A stretch of DNA of 33,663 nt from a bacterium (GTDB lineage Bacteria; Verrucomicrobiota; Verrucomicrobiia; Limisphaerales; UBA11358). The notes beneath the pieces were generated by a model that ran no database searches, was not told the origin of the DNA, and worked only from the letters and a program-made list of their open reading frames with translations. The stretch spans positions 1 to 33,663 of the forward strand of contig JAKAFL010000003.1 in NCBI GenBank assembly GCA_021817945.1, in the 5' to 3' direction. Below, in pieces: positions 8,961-16,631 of this stretch. How positions within the stretch are numbered: position 1 is the stretch's first letter; every line of letters begins with the position of its first letter. The translations under genes and the position numbers were made by a program.

Positions 8961-9140
8961 ATTTCGTTGTATCGGCTTAATTTCACGTTGAAAAGGTCAT
9001 AGCTTGATTTCCGATTTGAATTAAGCGACGATTTAATTTTGACAGCAGCAAACAAGCACCTTGCAGCGCTTGCAAGCTATTCCAATCGCTTTTTTAGGTT
9101 CAATTGCAAGCTTTTCCGTAGTAGGATTGCCACGCTTTAC

Positions 9141-9392
9141 CTACCACAGGGCTTCCATTTGCTCCAAGGAAAGGCCTTTGGTTTCCGGCACCAGTTTCCA
9201 GACAAAAAAAGCCTCATGAATGCTCATAATTCCGTAAATCCAATAGGCGAAGCCATGATGAAAACCGCGCACTAACTACGGATTATTGTCCAGAATCAGA
9301 AAAGTCCAACCAATGGCAAAATTGGCGATTCATAACGCCGCCAACGCCACCTCAATCGCCTTGAATCCTCTTTGGACAATGCCTTGAGTCAT
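9141..9392 (-). pseudogene. C-terminal remnant of an MFS sugar-porter gene
   Basis: One minus-strand frame encodes the tail of a sugar-porter-family (MFS) transporter. It reads FKAIEVALAAL, stop, IANFAIGWTFLILDNNP, stop, then WIYGIMSIHEAFFVWKL. It finishes with VPETKGLSLEQMEALW and a genuine stop at 9141-9143. PETKG followed by SLEQxE is the diagnostic end of this family, and the preceding segments match its last two membrane helices. The first in-frame TGA sits where a tryptophan (TGG) is expected. The rest of the gene (about 400 residues) is gone. Its position behind the GH3 gene suggests that a sugar uptake gene was once part of the polysaccharide cluster. Confidence 0.75.
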
Positions 9393-9698
9393 CCACAAAC
9401 GGGCTTAAAGAAGACGACTTGCAGCGGGCGAACAGTTTTCATCGGCTCAGAAGTTTATGGTATTTGATACGTTGACCAAATTGGCTTCAATGTGTGCCAA
9501 TGGCCTGCTTAATACGGTCTAGGGCGATTTGAACTCCTTCAGCAACCCGTTCATTCAAGTTGTCGGTCATGGTCAACTCGCGCTGTCTTAAGCTCTCATA
9601 TTTACCTCGCCACCGGTTGCCCATGCCCATAATTTGGTGGGGGACGGGACTTTGAATGGAATTAAGGCGTGCAAAAATGCCCGCCCCAGGGGACCGTG
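9393..9698. other. Non-coding stretch upstream of the DUF2167 gene
   Basis: No convincing gene is present. A minus-strand frame at 9487-9747 is open but gives no recognisable protein, although its last 25 residues look helical. The stretch probably continues the decayed region and may hold the promoter of the gene at 9762, which I could not pinpoint. Confidence 0.4.
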
Positions 9699-9726
9699 CC
9701 GCATTCTTGCATGGTACAAGATGCGG
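9699..9726. repeat. Hairpin with one bulge upstream of the DUF2167 gene
   Basis: CCGCATTCTTG (9699-9709) pairs with CAAGATGCGG (9717-9726), leaving one bulged T and a loop of about 7 bases. It lies 35 bases upstream of the ATG at 9762. It is not followed by a T-run, so a dispersed repeat or a leader structure fits better than a terminator. Confidence 0.5.
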
Positions 9727-9761
9727 GGCAGACTGGGACCAGTCCATTCACCCAAAAAATA

Positions 9762-10691
9762 ATGAAAATCTCCAAACTATTGCCGGGGTCAGTTTTATTT
9801 TTGGCATTGGCATTTGTCGGATGGGCACAAGCCCAAACCAATACCAATGATTATTATCAGGCTGCCCAGAGGTTGGCGTCCCAGTTGAAATATCAATCTG
9901 GAACCATCCAGTTGCAGGGCGGTCTGGCCACGCTGAATGTTCCGCCCACGTTCCAGTTTTTGGATGGCGATGACGCGGAGAAGGTGCTGGTGGGTCTCTG
10001 GGGCAATCCTCCATCCAGCGTCAAACCTTTGGGCATGCTTTTGCCTGCAGGAACCACCCCTCTCAGCACAAACTGCTGGGCCGTGACGGTGGATTATGCT
10101 GCGGATGGATACGTGAAGGACGACGATGCCGCGCGGATCAATTACGATGACCTGCTCAAGCAAATGCAAAAGGCCGTGGAGGAGGCCAACAAGGAAAGGC
10201 AAGCCAAGGGTTATCCCACAGCCGAACTGCTGGGCTGGGCTGCGCCGCCCCATTATGACCCGCAAACACACAAGCTTTATTGGGCCAAGAAATACCGTTT
10301 CACAGGCCAGGACATGGATACCTTGAATTATAACATCCGCATCCTCGGCCGACGTGGTGTGCTGGAATTGAATGCCATCGCCGGGATGAACCAATGGGAT
10401 GTCATCAACGATCAAATGCCACAGGTGCTGGGAATGGTAAATTTTGACCAGGGCAACCGCTATGCTGATTTCGATCCGAGCGTGGACAAAGTGGCAAAGT
10501 ACGGGCTGGCGGCATTGGTGGCGGGCGGAACGCTGGCGGTGGCGGCCAAACTGGGGTTTTTGAAGCTGATCTGGGTGGCGATTCTGGCGGCAAAGAAATT
10601 CATCCTTGTAGCCTTTGCCTCGCTTCTGGCCATTTTCAAAAAATGGTTCAAACCCAAATCCTCATCTTTGTCCTCATCCCCCTACAAATAG
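9762..10691 (+). CDS. DUF2167 family membrane-anchored protein
   Basis: The protein has 309 residues from the ATG at 9762. That start places a signal peptide directly at the N-terminus (LFLALAFVGWAQAQ); an upstream in-frame ATG at 9669 would add 31 unlikely residues. The body matches the DUF2167 pattern: LNVPPTFQFLDGDDAEKVL near residue 55, WAVTVDYAADGYVKDDDA, GWAAPPHYDPQTHKLYWAKK, and NYNIRILGRRGVLELN. One or two hydrophobic segments near residues 247-290 would anchor it in the membrane, followed by a basic, serine-rich tail. The biochemical function of the family is not established, and nothing in the neighbourhood defines it here. Confidence 0.85.
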   Translation: MKISKLLPGSVLFLALAFVGWAQAQTNTNDYYQAAQRLASQLKYQSGTIQLQGGLATLNVPPTFQFLDGDDAEKVLVGLWGNPPSSVKPLGMLLPAGTTPLSTNCWAVTVDYAADGYVKDDDAARINYDDLLKQMQKAVEEANKERQAKGYPTAELLGWAAPPHYDPQTHKLYWAKKYRFTGQDMDTLNYNIRILGRRGVLELNAIAGMNQWDVINDQMPQVLGMVNFDQGNRYADFDPSVDKVAKYGLAALVAGGTLAVAAKLGFLKLIWVAILAAKKFILVAFASLLAIFKKWFKPKSSSLSSSPYK

Positions 10692-10965
10692 CCGACGCAG
10701 CCGGATGAGGCCGCCTATTCGAGGTGAATAGTCCTGGGCGATGGCATGCAAGGCCTTACCCTGCGGTTATTGATCCATCCTTTCATTTTGAAGCGCGTGA
10801 TTTGCGCAACCGGGTCTGTGGGATTGAAGGAGATGGAGTATGTGATGGTGGATTCATCATGCGCTTAACCATTTCACGAGTCAAAGCACACCACCGTTTG
10901 CAAAGGTATGCGACAAACCACCTTCCCTGGTCTTCGCGCCCCGCCAGCGGAGAGCGGGCAGAGCC

Positions 10966-11310
10966 TCAACCGGGCGGCCATGCCATGGGTCTGCCGCCCA
11001 GCAGGTGGCAGTGCAGATGCGGGACGGTCTCGCCGCCGTTGGCGCCGTTATTAATCACCAGACGATAACCTCCTGCGGTCAACTCCAGCTTCTCAGCAAC
11101 GCGCGCCGCAGTCCACATCAGGTGCCCGAGCAAAGCCTGGTCCGATTCGCAAGCCTCGGCGATACGTGGTATGGGTTTCTTGGGAATGACCAACACGTGA
11201 ACGGGGGCCTGCGGATGAATATCATGGAATGCCAGCGCCAGATCGTCTTCATGGATAATTTGGGCCGGAATCTCCCGGGCGACGATTTTTTCGAACAGCG
11301 TGCGGCTCAT
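10966..11310 (-). CDS. HIT (histidine triad) family protein, HINT-like
   Basis: The protein has 114 residues, the usual length for HINT-type purine-nucleoside phosphoramidases. The catalytic triad motif is visible at the C-terminus as His98-Leu-His100-Cys-His102 in VPHLHCHLLGG. The N-terminal IVAREIPAQIIHEDD and the central HVLVIPKKPI are also family-typical. The family hydrolyses AMP-linked substrates in the cytoplasm; the physiological substrate is generally unclear. It starts 10 bases after the stop of the unknown gene at 11321, so it is probably the last gene of an nrdR operon. Confidence 0.93.
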   Translation of the reverse strand: MSRTLFEKIVAREIPAQIIHEDDLALAFHDIHPQAPVHVLVIPKKPIPRIAEACESDQALLGHLMWTAARVAEKLELTAGGYRLVINNGANGGETVPHLHCHLLGGRPMAWPPG

Positions 11311-11320
11311 GACGGGCGCA

Positions 11321-11884
11321 TCATTTTACCACCATGGTGCATTCGCCCTGATTTTCGGTTCGGATGCATTGGCGCATGAAATCAAGAATGCGATCCTCCA
11401 TCTGGTCGCAGCGGTGGCTCCAACGTCGAGCCCCTGCGAGCTGTTTCACACAACCCTTGAGACCATAAAACCGCAGCAACTTGGGGGCATGCAATAATTG
11501 TGCACGCAGCTCGTTGCGCAGCTTGGGAAAGAAAAACAATTCCATGCCCGCCGTCCCGTCCCCGGCCAAATGGGCCAGATTAGCCTCCAATGTGCCGCCA
11601 GGGCTGGAATGGGTTGTCTTTTCCGCAAAGATGGAGATTCCCAAGCCTTGCAAAGCTTTTTCCAAGGCTTGGGCAAATTCGCCCACGGTGACCGATTCAC
11701 GGCCCAATTCTTTTTTGAAATAATGAAAGACCGAGGCGGAAGCGTGCCTCAATGTGCGGGAATCCAACGTGGCCAACCCATCATGATTCCCCACGATTTC
11801 CACCGAAATCATGTCTGCAGAACATACAAGGTTTTCACCGTTAATCATTTGAAAAATCAAATACGCAGATTCCAAGGCAATCAT
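11321..11884 (-). CDS. Uncharacterised protein coupled to nrdR
   Basis: The protein has 187 residues, with no signal peptide or clear membrane segment. I do not recognise the family. The N-terminus (MIALESAYLIFQMI) is a mixed hydrophobic helix. The middle (FAQALEKALQGLGISIF) is helical. The C-terminus is basic with scattered cysteines and histidines, but no regular zinc-binding pattern. The ATG overlaps the nrdR stop by four bases (ATGA), so translation is probably coupled. The HIT gene follows after 10 bases. Conserved coupling to a ribonucleotide-reductase regulator would hint at nucleotide metabolism, but that is speculation. Confidence 0.7.
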   Translation of the reverse strand: MIALESAYLIFQMINGENLVCSADMISVEIVGNHDGLATLDSRTLRHASASVFHYFKKELGRESVTVGEFAQALEKALQGLGISIFAEKTTHSSPGGTLEANLAHLAGDGTAGMELFFFPKLRNELRAQLLHAPKLLRFYGLKGCVKQLAGARRWSHRCDQMEDRILDFMRQCIRTENQGECTMVVK

Positions 11885-12336
11885 CGGGTTTCCTCCAATT
11901 TTTGAATTTCCTGCACAAAATCGGTCGCCTCCTCGAAGCGCCGGTAAACACTGGCAAATCGCACATAAGCCACCACGTCCAACCCCCTGAGGCCGTCCAT
12001 CACCAAAACTCCAATCGCTTCACCGGGAACCTCGCTCTCATATTTTGCTGTGACTTCAACAACAATATGGTCCACAAGATCTTCCAACGATTTGAGGCTC
12101 ACAGGGCGTTTCTGGCAGGCTTTGCGAATGCCAGACAGCAGTTTTTCCCGCGAAAACTCCTCGCGTCGTCCATCCCGCTTGACGACCATGAGGCCCTCGT
12201 GCTCAACCTCTTCGTAGGTGGTGAAACGGTTGTTGCAAGCCACGCATTCGCGGCGGCGGCGGATGGTGGCTCCTTCACGCGAAGCGCGGGAATCAATCAC
12301 CTTATCATCCTGACAACCACATTTGGGGCAACGCAT
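11881..12336 (-). CDS. nrdR: Transcriptional repressor NrdR
   Basis: The protein has 151 residues from the ATG at 12334-12336, giving the family-typical start MRCPKCG. An in-frame ATG nine codons upstream (12361-12363) is possible. The zinc ribbon is complete: Cys3-x2-Cys6 and Cys31-x2-Cys34. It is followed by the basic RRRREC segment and an ATP-cone domain (VVKRDGRREEFSREKL to about residue 140). NrdR senses dATP/ATP and represses ribonucleotide-reductase genes. It heads a minus-strand operon with an unknown gene and a HIT protein. A possible NrdR box just upstream could mean autoregulation. No nrd structural gene is present in the window. Confidence 0.95.
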   Translation of the reverse strand: MRCPKCGCQDDKVIDSRASREGATIRRRRECVACNNRFTTYEEVEHEGLMVVKRDGRREEFSREKLLSGIRKACQKRPVSLKSLEDLVDHIVVEVTAKYESEVPGEAIGVLVMDGLRGLDVVAYVRFASVYRRFEEATDFVQEIQKLEETR

Positions 12337-12371
12337 AAAACCACTTCTAATTGTGGCTTCCATCTTTTAGC

Positions 12372-12387
12372 ACACATAATTTTGTGG
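12372..12387 (-). promoter_or_regulatory. Possible NrdR box upstream of nrdR
   Basis: ACACATAATTTTGTGG on the plus strand agrees with the 16-base NrdR-box consensus at roughly 12 of 16 positions, and ends in near-palindromic ACAC/GTG. It lies just upstream of nrdR. NrdR boxes normally occur in pairs about 31 bases apart, and I do not see a second one, so this is weak. Confidence 0.25.
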
Positions 12388-12515
12388 TGTCAAGCCTCAC
12401 TTTTGAAGATTTCATTCTGATCGCGGTCGCTCAAAAGAGCAAAAAGCCGGGCGTTTGGGATGATCTGGGCAACGGTTTTTTACGGGTTAGTAATCTGGTT
12501 GGAGGAGAAAAAACA

Positions 12516-12545
12516 CCAAAGGCCATGCTTTCGCATGGCCTTTGG
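12516..12545 (-). terminator. Intrinsic terminator after pal
   Basis: CCAAAGGCCATG (12516-12527) and CATGGCCTTTGG (12534-12545) form a perfect 12-bp stem with a 6-base loop. Reading leftward on the minus strand, the stem is followed by GTTTTTTC. It lies 31 bases after the pal stop codon, so it ends the tol-pal transcript and insulates the nrdR operon. Confidence 0.88.
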
Positions 12546-12576
12546 AAAGGGTGCCGGGGATCAGGATGTAACAGGA

Positions 12577-13203
12577 TCAAACGCCCGATTTCGGGTGGCA
12601 AAGGACGAAATCGCCTCGACGATTTTTGGCCCACGCGGCAGAGTTATGGGCTGGATCCACGGGTTTATCTTTCCCGTAGCTGATGGTGCGGATTCGGTTG
12701 GCGTCAATGCCTTGGCCAGCCAAGGCTTGGCGCAGGGCCAAAGCTCGCCTTTCACCCAAGGCACGGTTGTATTCTTCGGTGCCGCGCTCATCGCAATTGC
12801 CTTCAATCAAAAGCTTTACATTTGGATCTGCATTCAGGGCCTGAGCCACGGCGCTGAGGTTGGATTGCTCACTGTCTTGAACCACGGCGCTGTCAAACTG
12901 GAAATGGACGGTGTAGGCGGCCAAAGCGGAGCGATCCTGGATCGTATCGGCTGGATCCCAATTGGTGGAGGTGGCAATGGGTTGGGATCCCACACCGGAA
13001 CCTGATCCGAAGGGGTTGGCTCCCCCTGGGATTTGACCACCATTAGGTGGCACAGAGCCGTTATCGCTGACGATGGGTTGCGGGGGTCCAGGCAACGGGG
13101 TGATCCTAGTAATGCCTTTTTTGCAGCCGGTGGTGGCCAGAACAGCGGCCAAGGCGACAGTAAACGGCAAAACGAACAATTTCGCGGAAAATTTAGTATT
13201 CAT
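12577..13203 (-). CDS. pal: Peptidoglycan-associated lipoprotein Pal
   Basis: The protein has 208 residues. A lipoprotein signal peptide ends in LATTGC, with Cys27 as the lipidation site. A Pro/Gly-rich linker of about 55 residues follows. The OmpA-like peptidoglycan-binding domain (about 95-203) shows VHFQFDSAVV, IEGNCDERGTEEYN, LGERRALALRQAL and NRIRTISYGKDKP, closely matching Pal. Pal sits in the outer membrane, binds peptidoglycan, and is moved by the TolQRA motor during outer-membrane constriction. It is the last gene of the cluster: 64 bases after tolB and followed by a strong terminator. Confidence 0.95.
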   Translation of the reverse strand: MNTKFSAKLFVLPFTVALAAVLATTGCKKGITRITPLPGPPQPIVSDNGSVPPNGGQIPGGANPFGSGSGVGSQPIATSTNWDPADTIQDRSALAAYTVHFQFDSAVVQDSEQSNLSAVAQALNADPNVKLLIEGNCDERGTEEYNRALGERRALALRQALAGQGIDANRIRTISYGKDKPVDPAHNSAAWAKNRRGDFVLCHPKSGV

Positions 13204-13267
13204 AGTTGTTTATTCAAACGGGATTCAGGGCACTTCCATTTTGCAACGATTCTGCAATACCTAAGGG

Positions 13268-14503
13268 CTACCTTTCCCAGGCGGCCTGGGAACTGCTCCC
13301 CGGCGCACGAAGACAATCCTTGTATTGTTTTGTGAAAACGTCAAGCACAGACAGCACTTGCCTGTAACTGCCTGGCGCCCGGTGGTTGAATACCAAAGTT
13401 CGTGAATTGGCGGACCACGAGGGATTCTGCCCTCTCACAAGCACCACAGGGGCTGCTGAACCATCCGACGGCATGACGCAGATATCAAACTCGCCGGCCT
13501 GGGAGGTGAAGGCAATCCACTTGCCATCCGGGGACCAGTCGGGTTCTGTGGGGTTTGGAGTCCCTGCGGTGCTGAGGTATTGAACGGGGCCTCCATCTGC
13601 GGACACGCGTGCGAGGCGCCGACGCTCGGACCGTTTGGTGGCAAAACAAATCCAACGCCCATCGGGAGACCATGCGGGAGAGGAATCCTCAACGCCGGTG
13701 GTCACCCGCTGAAGATGGGAACCATCCGCCTGGCAGACCCAAATGTTGTCGCTGCCGGATTTGCTGAGAACCATGGCCACCCGCGAGCCATCCGGTGAAA
13801 CGGCAGCACTGGTGTTGAGGCCGGAATAGGCGGCAATGATCCGGCGCTGGCCGGTTTGAAGATTGTGATAGTAGATATCCGGGTTTCCTGGGGCATAGGA
13901 AGTGTAGTAGAGGGCCAGGCGACCGGGCATCCAGGCCGGCTTGGCCACGATGGCGCCGTCGGATGTAACCGAAAGCGCATTGTATCCATCGTAATCCGAC
14001 ACGTATATCTCCCCGGGGCCGATCCCCTGGGGTTGCACCTTGAAGGCGATTTTTGTCAGGCCAATCGGCTTTTGGTTCAGGACAGCCTGGACGATGTCAT
14101 CTGCAAAGGCATGTGCCTGGCGGCGGAAGGATGCGCCGGTGTAGCTGCGGGACAAGATCACCCGGTGGGCGAGGTTATCCGAGAGCGTGCCCGCCACTGC
14201 GGCGCCGGGCGACCCCTCGATGAGGTACTGGGCTGAGGCGGTTGGAACGAAATCAAAGCCTTGGACGTAGAGGTCAAAGCGCAGGACGCTGGCCACCTCC
14301 GGTGAGAAGCCCTCCAATGCCACGTGGACGGGTTTGGTGTCGCCCAAGACATTGATGGACTGCGAGACATTGATCTCCTGGGCGGTGGCGTGACGAAAGC
14401 CGGGAAGGATAAGGCATACGGCCAGAAGCAATCCGGGCATGGGGCGGCATTTGAAATGGCAATGATCGAGGAACATGATGTTTTTAAAAATAAAATTTTT
14501 CAT
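13268..14503 (-). CDS. tolB: TolB-like periplasmic beta-propeller protein
   Basis: The protein has 411 residues. The N-terminal domain (about 40-165) has the TolB pattern, including a region where SGxxF-type sequence is replaced by RFDLYVQGFDFVP. Beta-propeller repeats follow, with recurring SPDGSRVAM, SPAWSPDGRWICFATKR and PDWSPDGKWIAFTSQAGEFDI blades at about 170-390. TolB links Pal and TolA in the periplasm. The ATG at 14501-14503 overlaps the tolA-like stop by four bases, so translation is coupled. However, the signal peptide (LLLAVCLILPG) lies unusually far in, so ATG codons at residue 10 or 22 are also possible starts. Confidence 0.88.
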   Translation of the reverse strand: MKNFIFKNIMFLDHCHFKCRPMPGLLLAVCLILPGFRHATAQEINVSQSINVLGDTKPVHVALEGFSPEVASVLRFDLYVQGFDFVPTASAQYLIEGSPGAAVAGTLSDNLAHRVILSRSYTGASFRRQAHAFADDIVQAVLNQKPIGLTKIAFKVQPQGIGPGEIYVSDYDGYNALSVTSDGAIVAKPAWMPGRLALYYTSYAPGNPDIYYHNLQTGQRRIIAAYSGLNTSAAVSPDGSRVAMVLSKSGSDNIWVCQADGSHLQRVTTGVEDSSPAWSPDGRWICFATKRSERRRLARVSADGGPVQYLSTAGTPNPTEPDWSPDGKWIAFTSQAGEFDICVMPSDGSAAPVVLVRGQNPSWSANSRTLVFNHRAPGSYRQVLSVLDVFTKQYKDCLRAPGSSSQAAWER

Positions 14504-15369
14504 CCGAGCATGTGTTTGGCTTTGAGGTTGAAGTTGATGATGAATGTTTTTTGGCTTTCGGTGGCACCCTCCGGGAAGGGCGCAATGAAAGTCACACGGT
14601 CCAAGGTGCGCTGCACACTGTCATCCACGGCAGGATCGCCGCTGGGTTCAAGTATTTCAGACGCCTCCACCGATCCATCACGGCTGACAGTGATGCGGAC
14701 TTTGATATTGGCGAGGTCGTTGGCGGCGTCATTGGGCGGTTCCCAGGCGCGAGTATATATACTCCTGATGATGGAGGCGTAACTCGCATAGGACACGCTG
14801 CTGGACCCGGGCATTTCCACATGAGTGGAGGATGAAAAATGACTTTCAAGGTTGCGCACGGCAGAATTGAAAGCCTCGCTGCGTTCCACGTCCTCTCGAC
14901 GGTTCTCGCTGGAGGACCTTGATGAACTCGTGGAGGTGTTTCTTTCGATTTTCGAAAGGTCCACCTTGATGACGTGGGAATGCTTGGTTTTGTGTGAAGG
15001 CGGCCGGGGAGCGTCATCGGCCGCCTGGGGAATGATGGGATCCGGCTCCGGCTTGAAAAATTTTTCAACCTTTTGGACAAAAGACTGGGCCGGCTCTGGA
15101 CGTGGCGGGGGTTGAGGCGTGGGAATGGGCGGAGGTGGAGTAATGGGCGGAGGCGGGTTGACGATGGGGCTGGGAGGGGGAACGCTGGCATGTTTCACAC
15201 CGCTATTCAGCGCAGCTTCCACCGCATCGGTGGGAATGACATCGAGCAATTGGGTTTGGTCCTGAGCGGGGGCATGGGAAAAGAACCCCGGACCCACCAG
15301 GAGGATAACCACCATCAGCAGGTGAAATCCCACCGTGGCCAGCAAATATTTTTTTTCCTGCCGGGTCAT
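14500..15369 (-). CDS. TolA/TonB-like energy transducer
   Basis: The protein has 289 residues. One N-terminal membrane helix lies at about 9-27 (LLATVGFHLLMVVILLVG). A proline-rich stretch at 63-93 resembles TonB more than the alanine-rich helix of proteobacterial TolA. A charged, serine-rich linker follows. The last 90 residues form a TonB/TolA C-terminal domain, with VKIRVTVSRDGSVE-like strands and SVQRTLDRVTFIAPFPEG. Its place between tolR and tolB argues for the TolA role: spanning the periplasm and pulling on TolB/Pal. Both flanking junctions overlap (ATGA with tolB) or nearly touch, so the cluster is translationally coupled. Confidence 0.88.
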   Translation of the reverse strand: MTRQEKKYLLATVGFHLLMVVILLVGPGFFSHAPAQDQTQLLDVIPTDAVEAALNSGVKHASVPPPSPIVNPPPPITPPPPIPTPQPPPRPEPAQSFVQKVEKFFKPEPDPIIPQAADDAPRPPSHKTKHSHVIKVDLSKIERNTSTSSSRSSSENRREDVERSEAFNSAVRNLESHFSSSTHVEMPGSSSVSYASYASIIRSIYTRAWEPPNDAANDLANIKVRITVSRDGSVEASEILEPSGDPAVDDSVQRTLDRVTFIAPFPEGATESQKTFIINFNLKAKHMLG

Positions 15370-15782
15370 GGCGTCGTCGGGTCCGTTCGGAGTGAGTAGC
15401 GTGTCAAACCGTTGCGCTGGCAGCCGTCAATGACTTGGGCCACCCATTCATAGCGGCAATCCTTGTCTGCACGGATGTAAACCACCAGGTTGGGGTTTGC
15501 CTGGTAATCCCGGGCAATTTGCCCCACCAATTGAGACAGGCGCAACCGTTGTTTGTTCAGGGCAAAGATTCCCGAGGCGCTGATTTCCACGGTGGCAATA
15601 TCGCTTTTTTCCAATCGTTTCTCCGACTGACCGCCATGGGGTAATTTCAGGTCCAGACTCTTCTCCAGCAAGGGCGTGGTGATAACAAAGATGATCAACA
15701 GCACAAACGCGAGGTCCAGCAGGGGCGTGATATTGATATCACTGAGGGTCACCAACGAATTTCTCTTTGAAAAGCGTCGCAT
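15366..15782 (-). CDS. tolR: TolR/ExbD-family proton-channel subunit
   Basis: The protein has 138 residues from the ATG at 15780-15782. A TTG five codons upstream (15795-15797) would overlap tolQ by four bases and is the alternative start. A single membrane helix follows the signature ITPLLDLAFVLLIIFVIT. The proton-carrying aspartate is Asp23, the position known from TolR. The periplasmic domain (about 45-135) ends with VVYIRADKDCRYEWVAQVID, typical of ExbD/TolR. With TolQ it forms the proton-driven motor. The stop overlaps the tolA-like start by four bases. Confidence 0.92.
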   Translation of the reverse strand: MRRFSKRNSLVTLSDINITPLLDLAFVLLIIFVITTPLLEKSLDLKLPHGGQSEKRLEKSDIATVEISASGIFALNKQRLRLSQLVGQIARDYQANPNLVVYIRADKDCRYEWVAQVIDGCQRNGLTRYSLRTDPTTP

Positions 15783-15793
15783 AACCTGGCAGG

Positions 15794-16519
15794 TCAATCA
15801 TCCGCCAGGAATTCGGTTTCCATGCGGGAGACCAGTTCCTGGGCAAAATTATCCAGTTCCACGGTGAAGGCCCTTAGGTTATGGACGAGCCAATTGTAGC
15901 CGAACATGGAGGGAATGGCCACGAGGAGGCCCGCGACGGTGGTAATGAGGGCTGCGGATACGCCCGGCGCCATGGCGGCCATGGTGGCGGACCCCTGCCG
16001 GGCGATACCCGCAAAGGTGCTCATCACACCCCAGACCGTTCCGAGCAACCCCAAAAAAGGAGCGCCGCTCACGGCAATCGCCAGGAGAATCAGGCCCGAT
16101 TCCAGTCTCAAGGATTCCTTGGCCACCACATTTTCGATGGCCCGCTTGATGTGTTCCATGTTTTTGAGGCTGACATGCTGGCGGGCCCGTTCGCCGGTGG
16201 GTCCGCGCAGGCGGGCATCCAACTGGTTGCATCCCACCTGGTAAACTGCATACAGGGGACACCCTTCCACCTGAATCTTGCGGTCATGAATGCCAAGAAC
16301 GGCTTTTTGAGATGTAAACTCCACGCCAAAGAAGTGATTGAGCTTCCTGGCCCGGCGCATGGAAAAAACCTTGGTCAACATGACAAACCAGACCGCGATG
16401 GAAAGCAGGAACAACAAGCCAATGATCGCCTTGGCTTCCACTGTTGCCCTGTCCCAAATGTATAGCAGCTCGGATTGGTTTTCCGCTGCTCCAATAAATG
16501 CAAATGATAAACCGCTCAT
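15794..16519 (-). CDS. tolQ: TolQ/ExbB-family motor protein
   Basis: The protein has 241 residues from the ATG at 16517-16519; a TTG three codons earlier is also open. There are three membrane helices: about 29-49 (IIGLLFLLSIAVWFVML), about 140-165 and about 175-200. The MotA/TolQ/ExbB core reads GAPFLGLLGTVWGVMSTFAG, then ATMAAMAPGVSAALITT. The second and third helices line the proton path around TolR in the inner membrane. It is the first gene of the tol-pal cluster and is preceded by a candidate promoter shared with a divergent gene. Confidence 0.93.
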   Translation of the reverse strand: MSGLSFAFIGAAENQSELLYIWDRATVEAKAIIGLLFLLSIAVWFVMLTKVFSMRRARKLNHFFGVEFTSQKAVLGIHDRKIQVEGCPLYAVYQVGCNQLDARLRGPTGERARQHVSLKNMEHIKRAIENVVAKESLRLESGLILLAIAVSGAPFLGLLGTVWGVMSTFAGIARQGSATMAAMAPGVSAALITTVAGLLVAIPSMFGYNWLVHNLRAFTVELDNFAQELVSRMETEFLADD

Positions 16520-16591
16520 AAAATCCAAACTTGGTGGTGAGGAACCGGTGGGGCCAAGTGACAGCTTCCCGAGCTTCGGACCGTTCGCAGA

Positions 16592-16619
16592 ATTATCCTT
16601 GGTTTGACCAAAAAAGCAA
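16592..16619 (-). promoter_or_regulatory. Candidate promoter of the tol-pal operon
   Basis: On the minus strand, TTGCTT (16614-16619) and GATAAT (16592-16597) are separated by 16 bases, a good sigma-70-like pair. The -10 box is about 72 bases upstream of the tolQ ATG. A small inverted repeat, TTGGT-N3-ACCAA (16599-16611), lies inside the spacer and could bind a regulator. Confidence 0.45.
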
Positions 16620-16631
16620 AAACTTTCTTTA

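Noticed and set aside
9487..9747. Minus-strand open frame with a helical C-terminus
   Set aside because: No family pattern, no Shine-Dalgarno sequence, it crosses the hairpin at 9699-9726, and it lies within a decayed region.
10724..11068. Plus-strand open frame after the DUF2167 gene
   Set aside because: Its second half is the antisense of the HIT gene and the first half has no protein-like pattern. The 10692-10965 gap holds nothing I can support.
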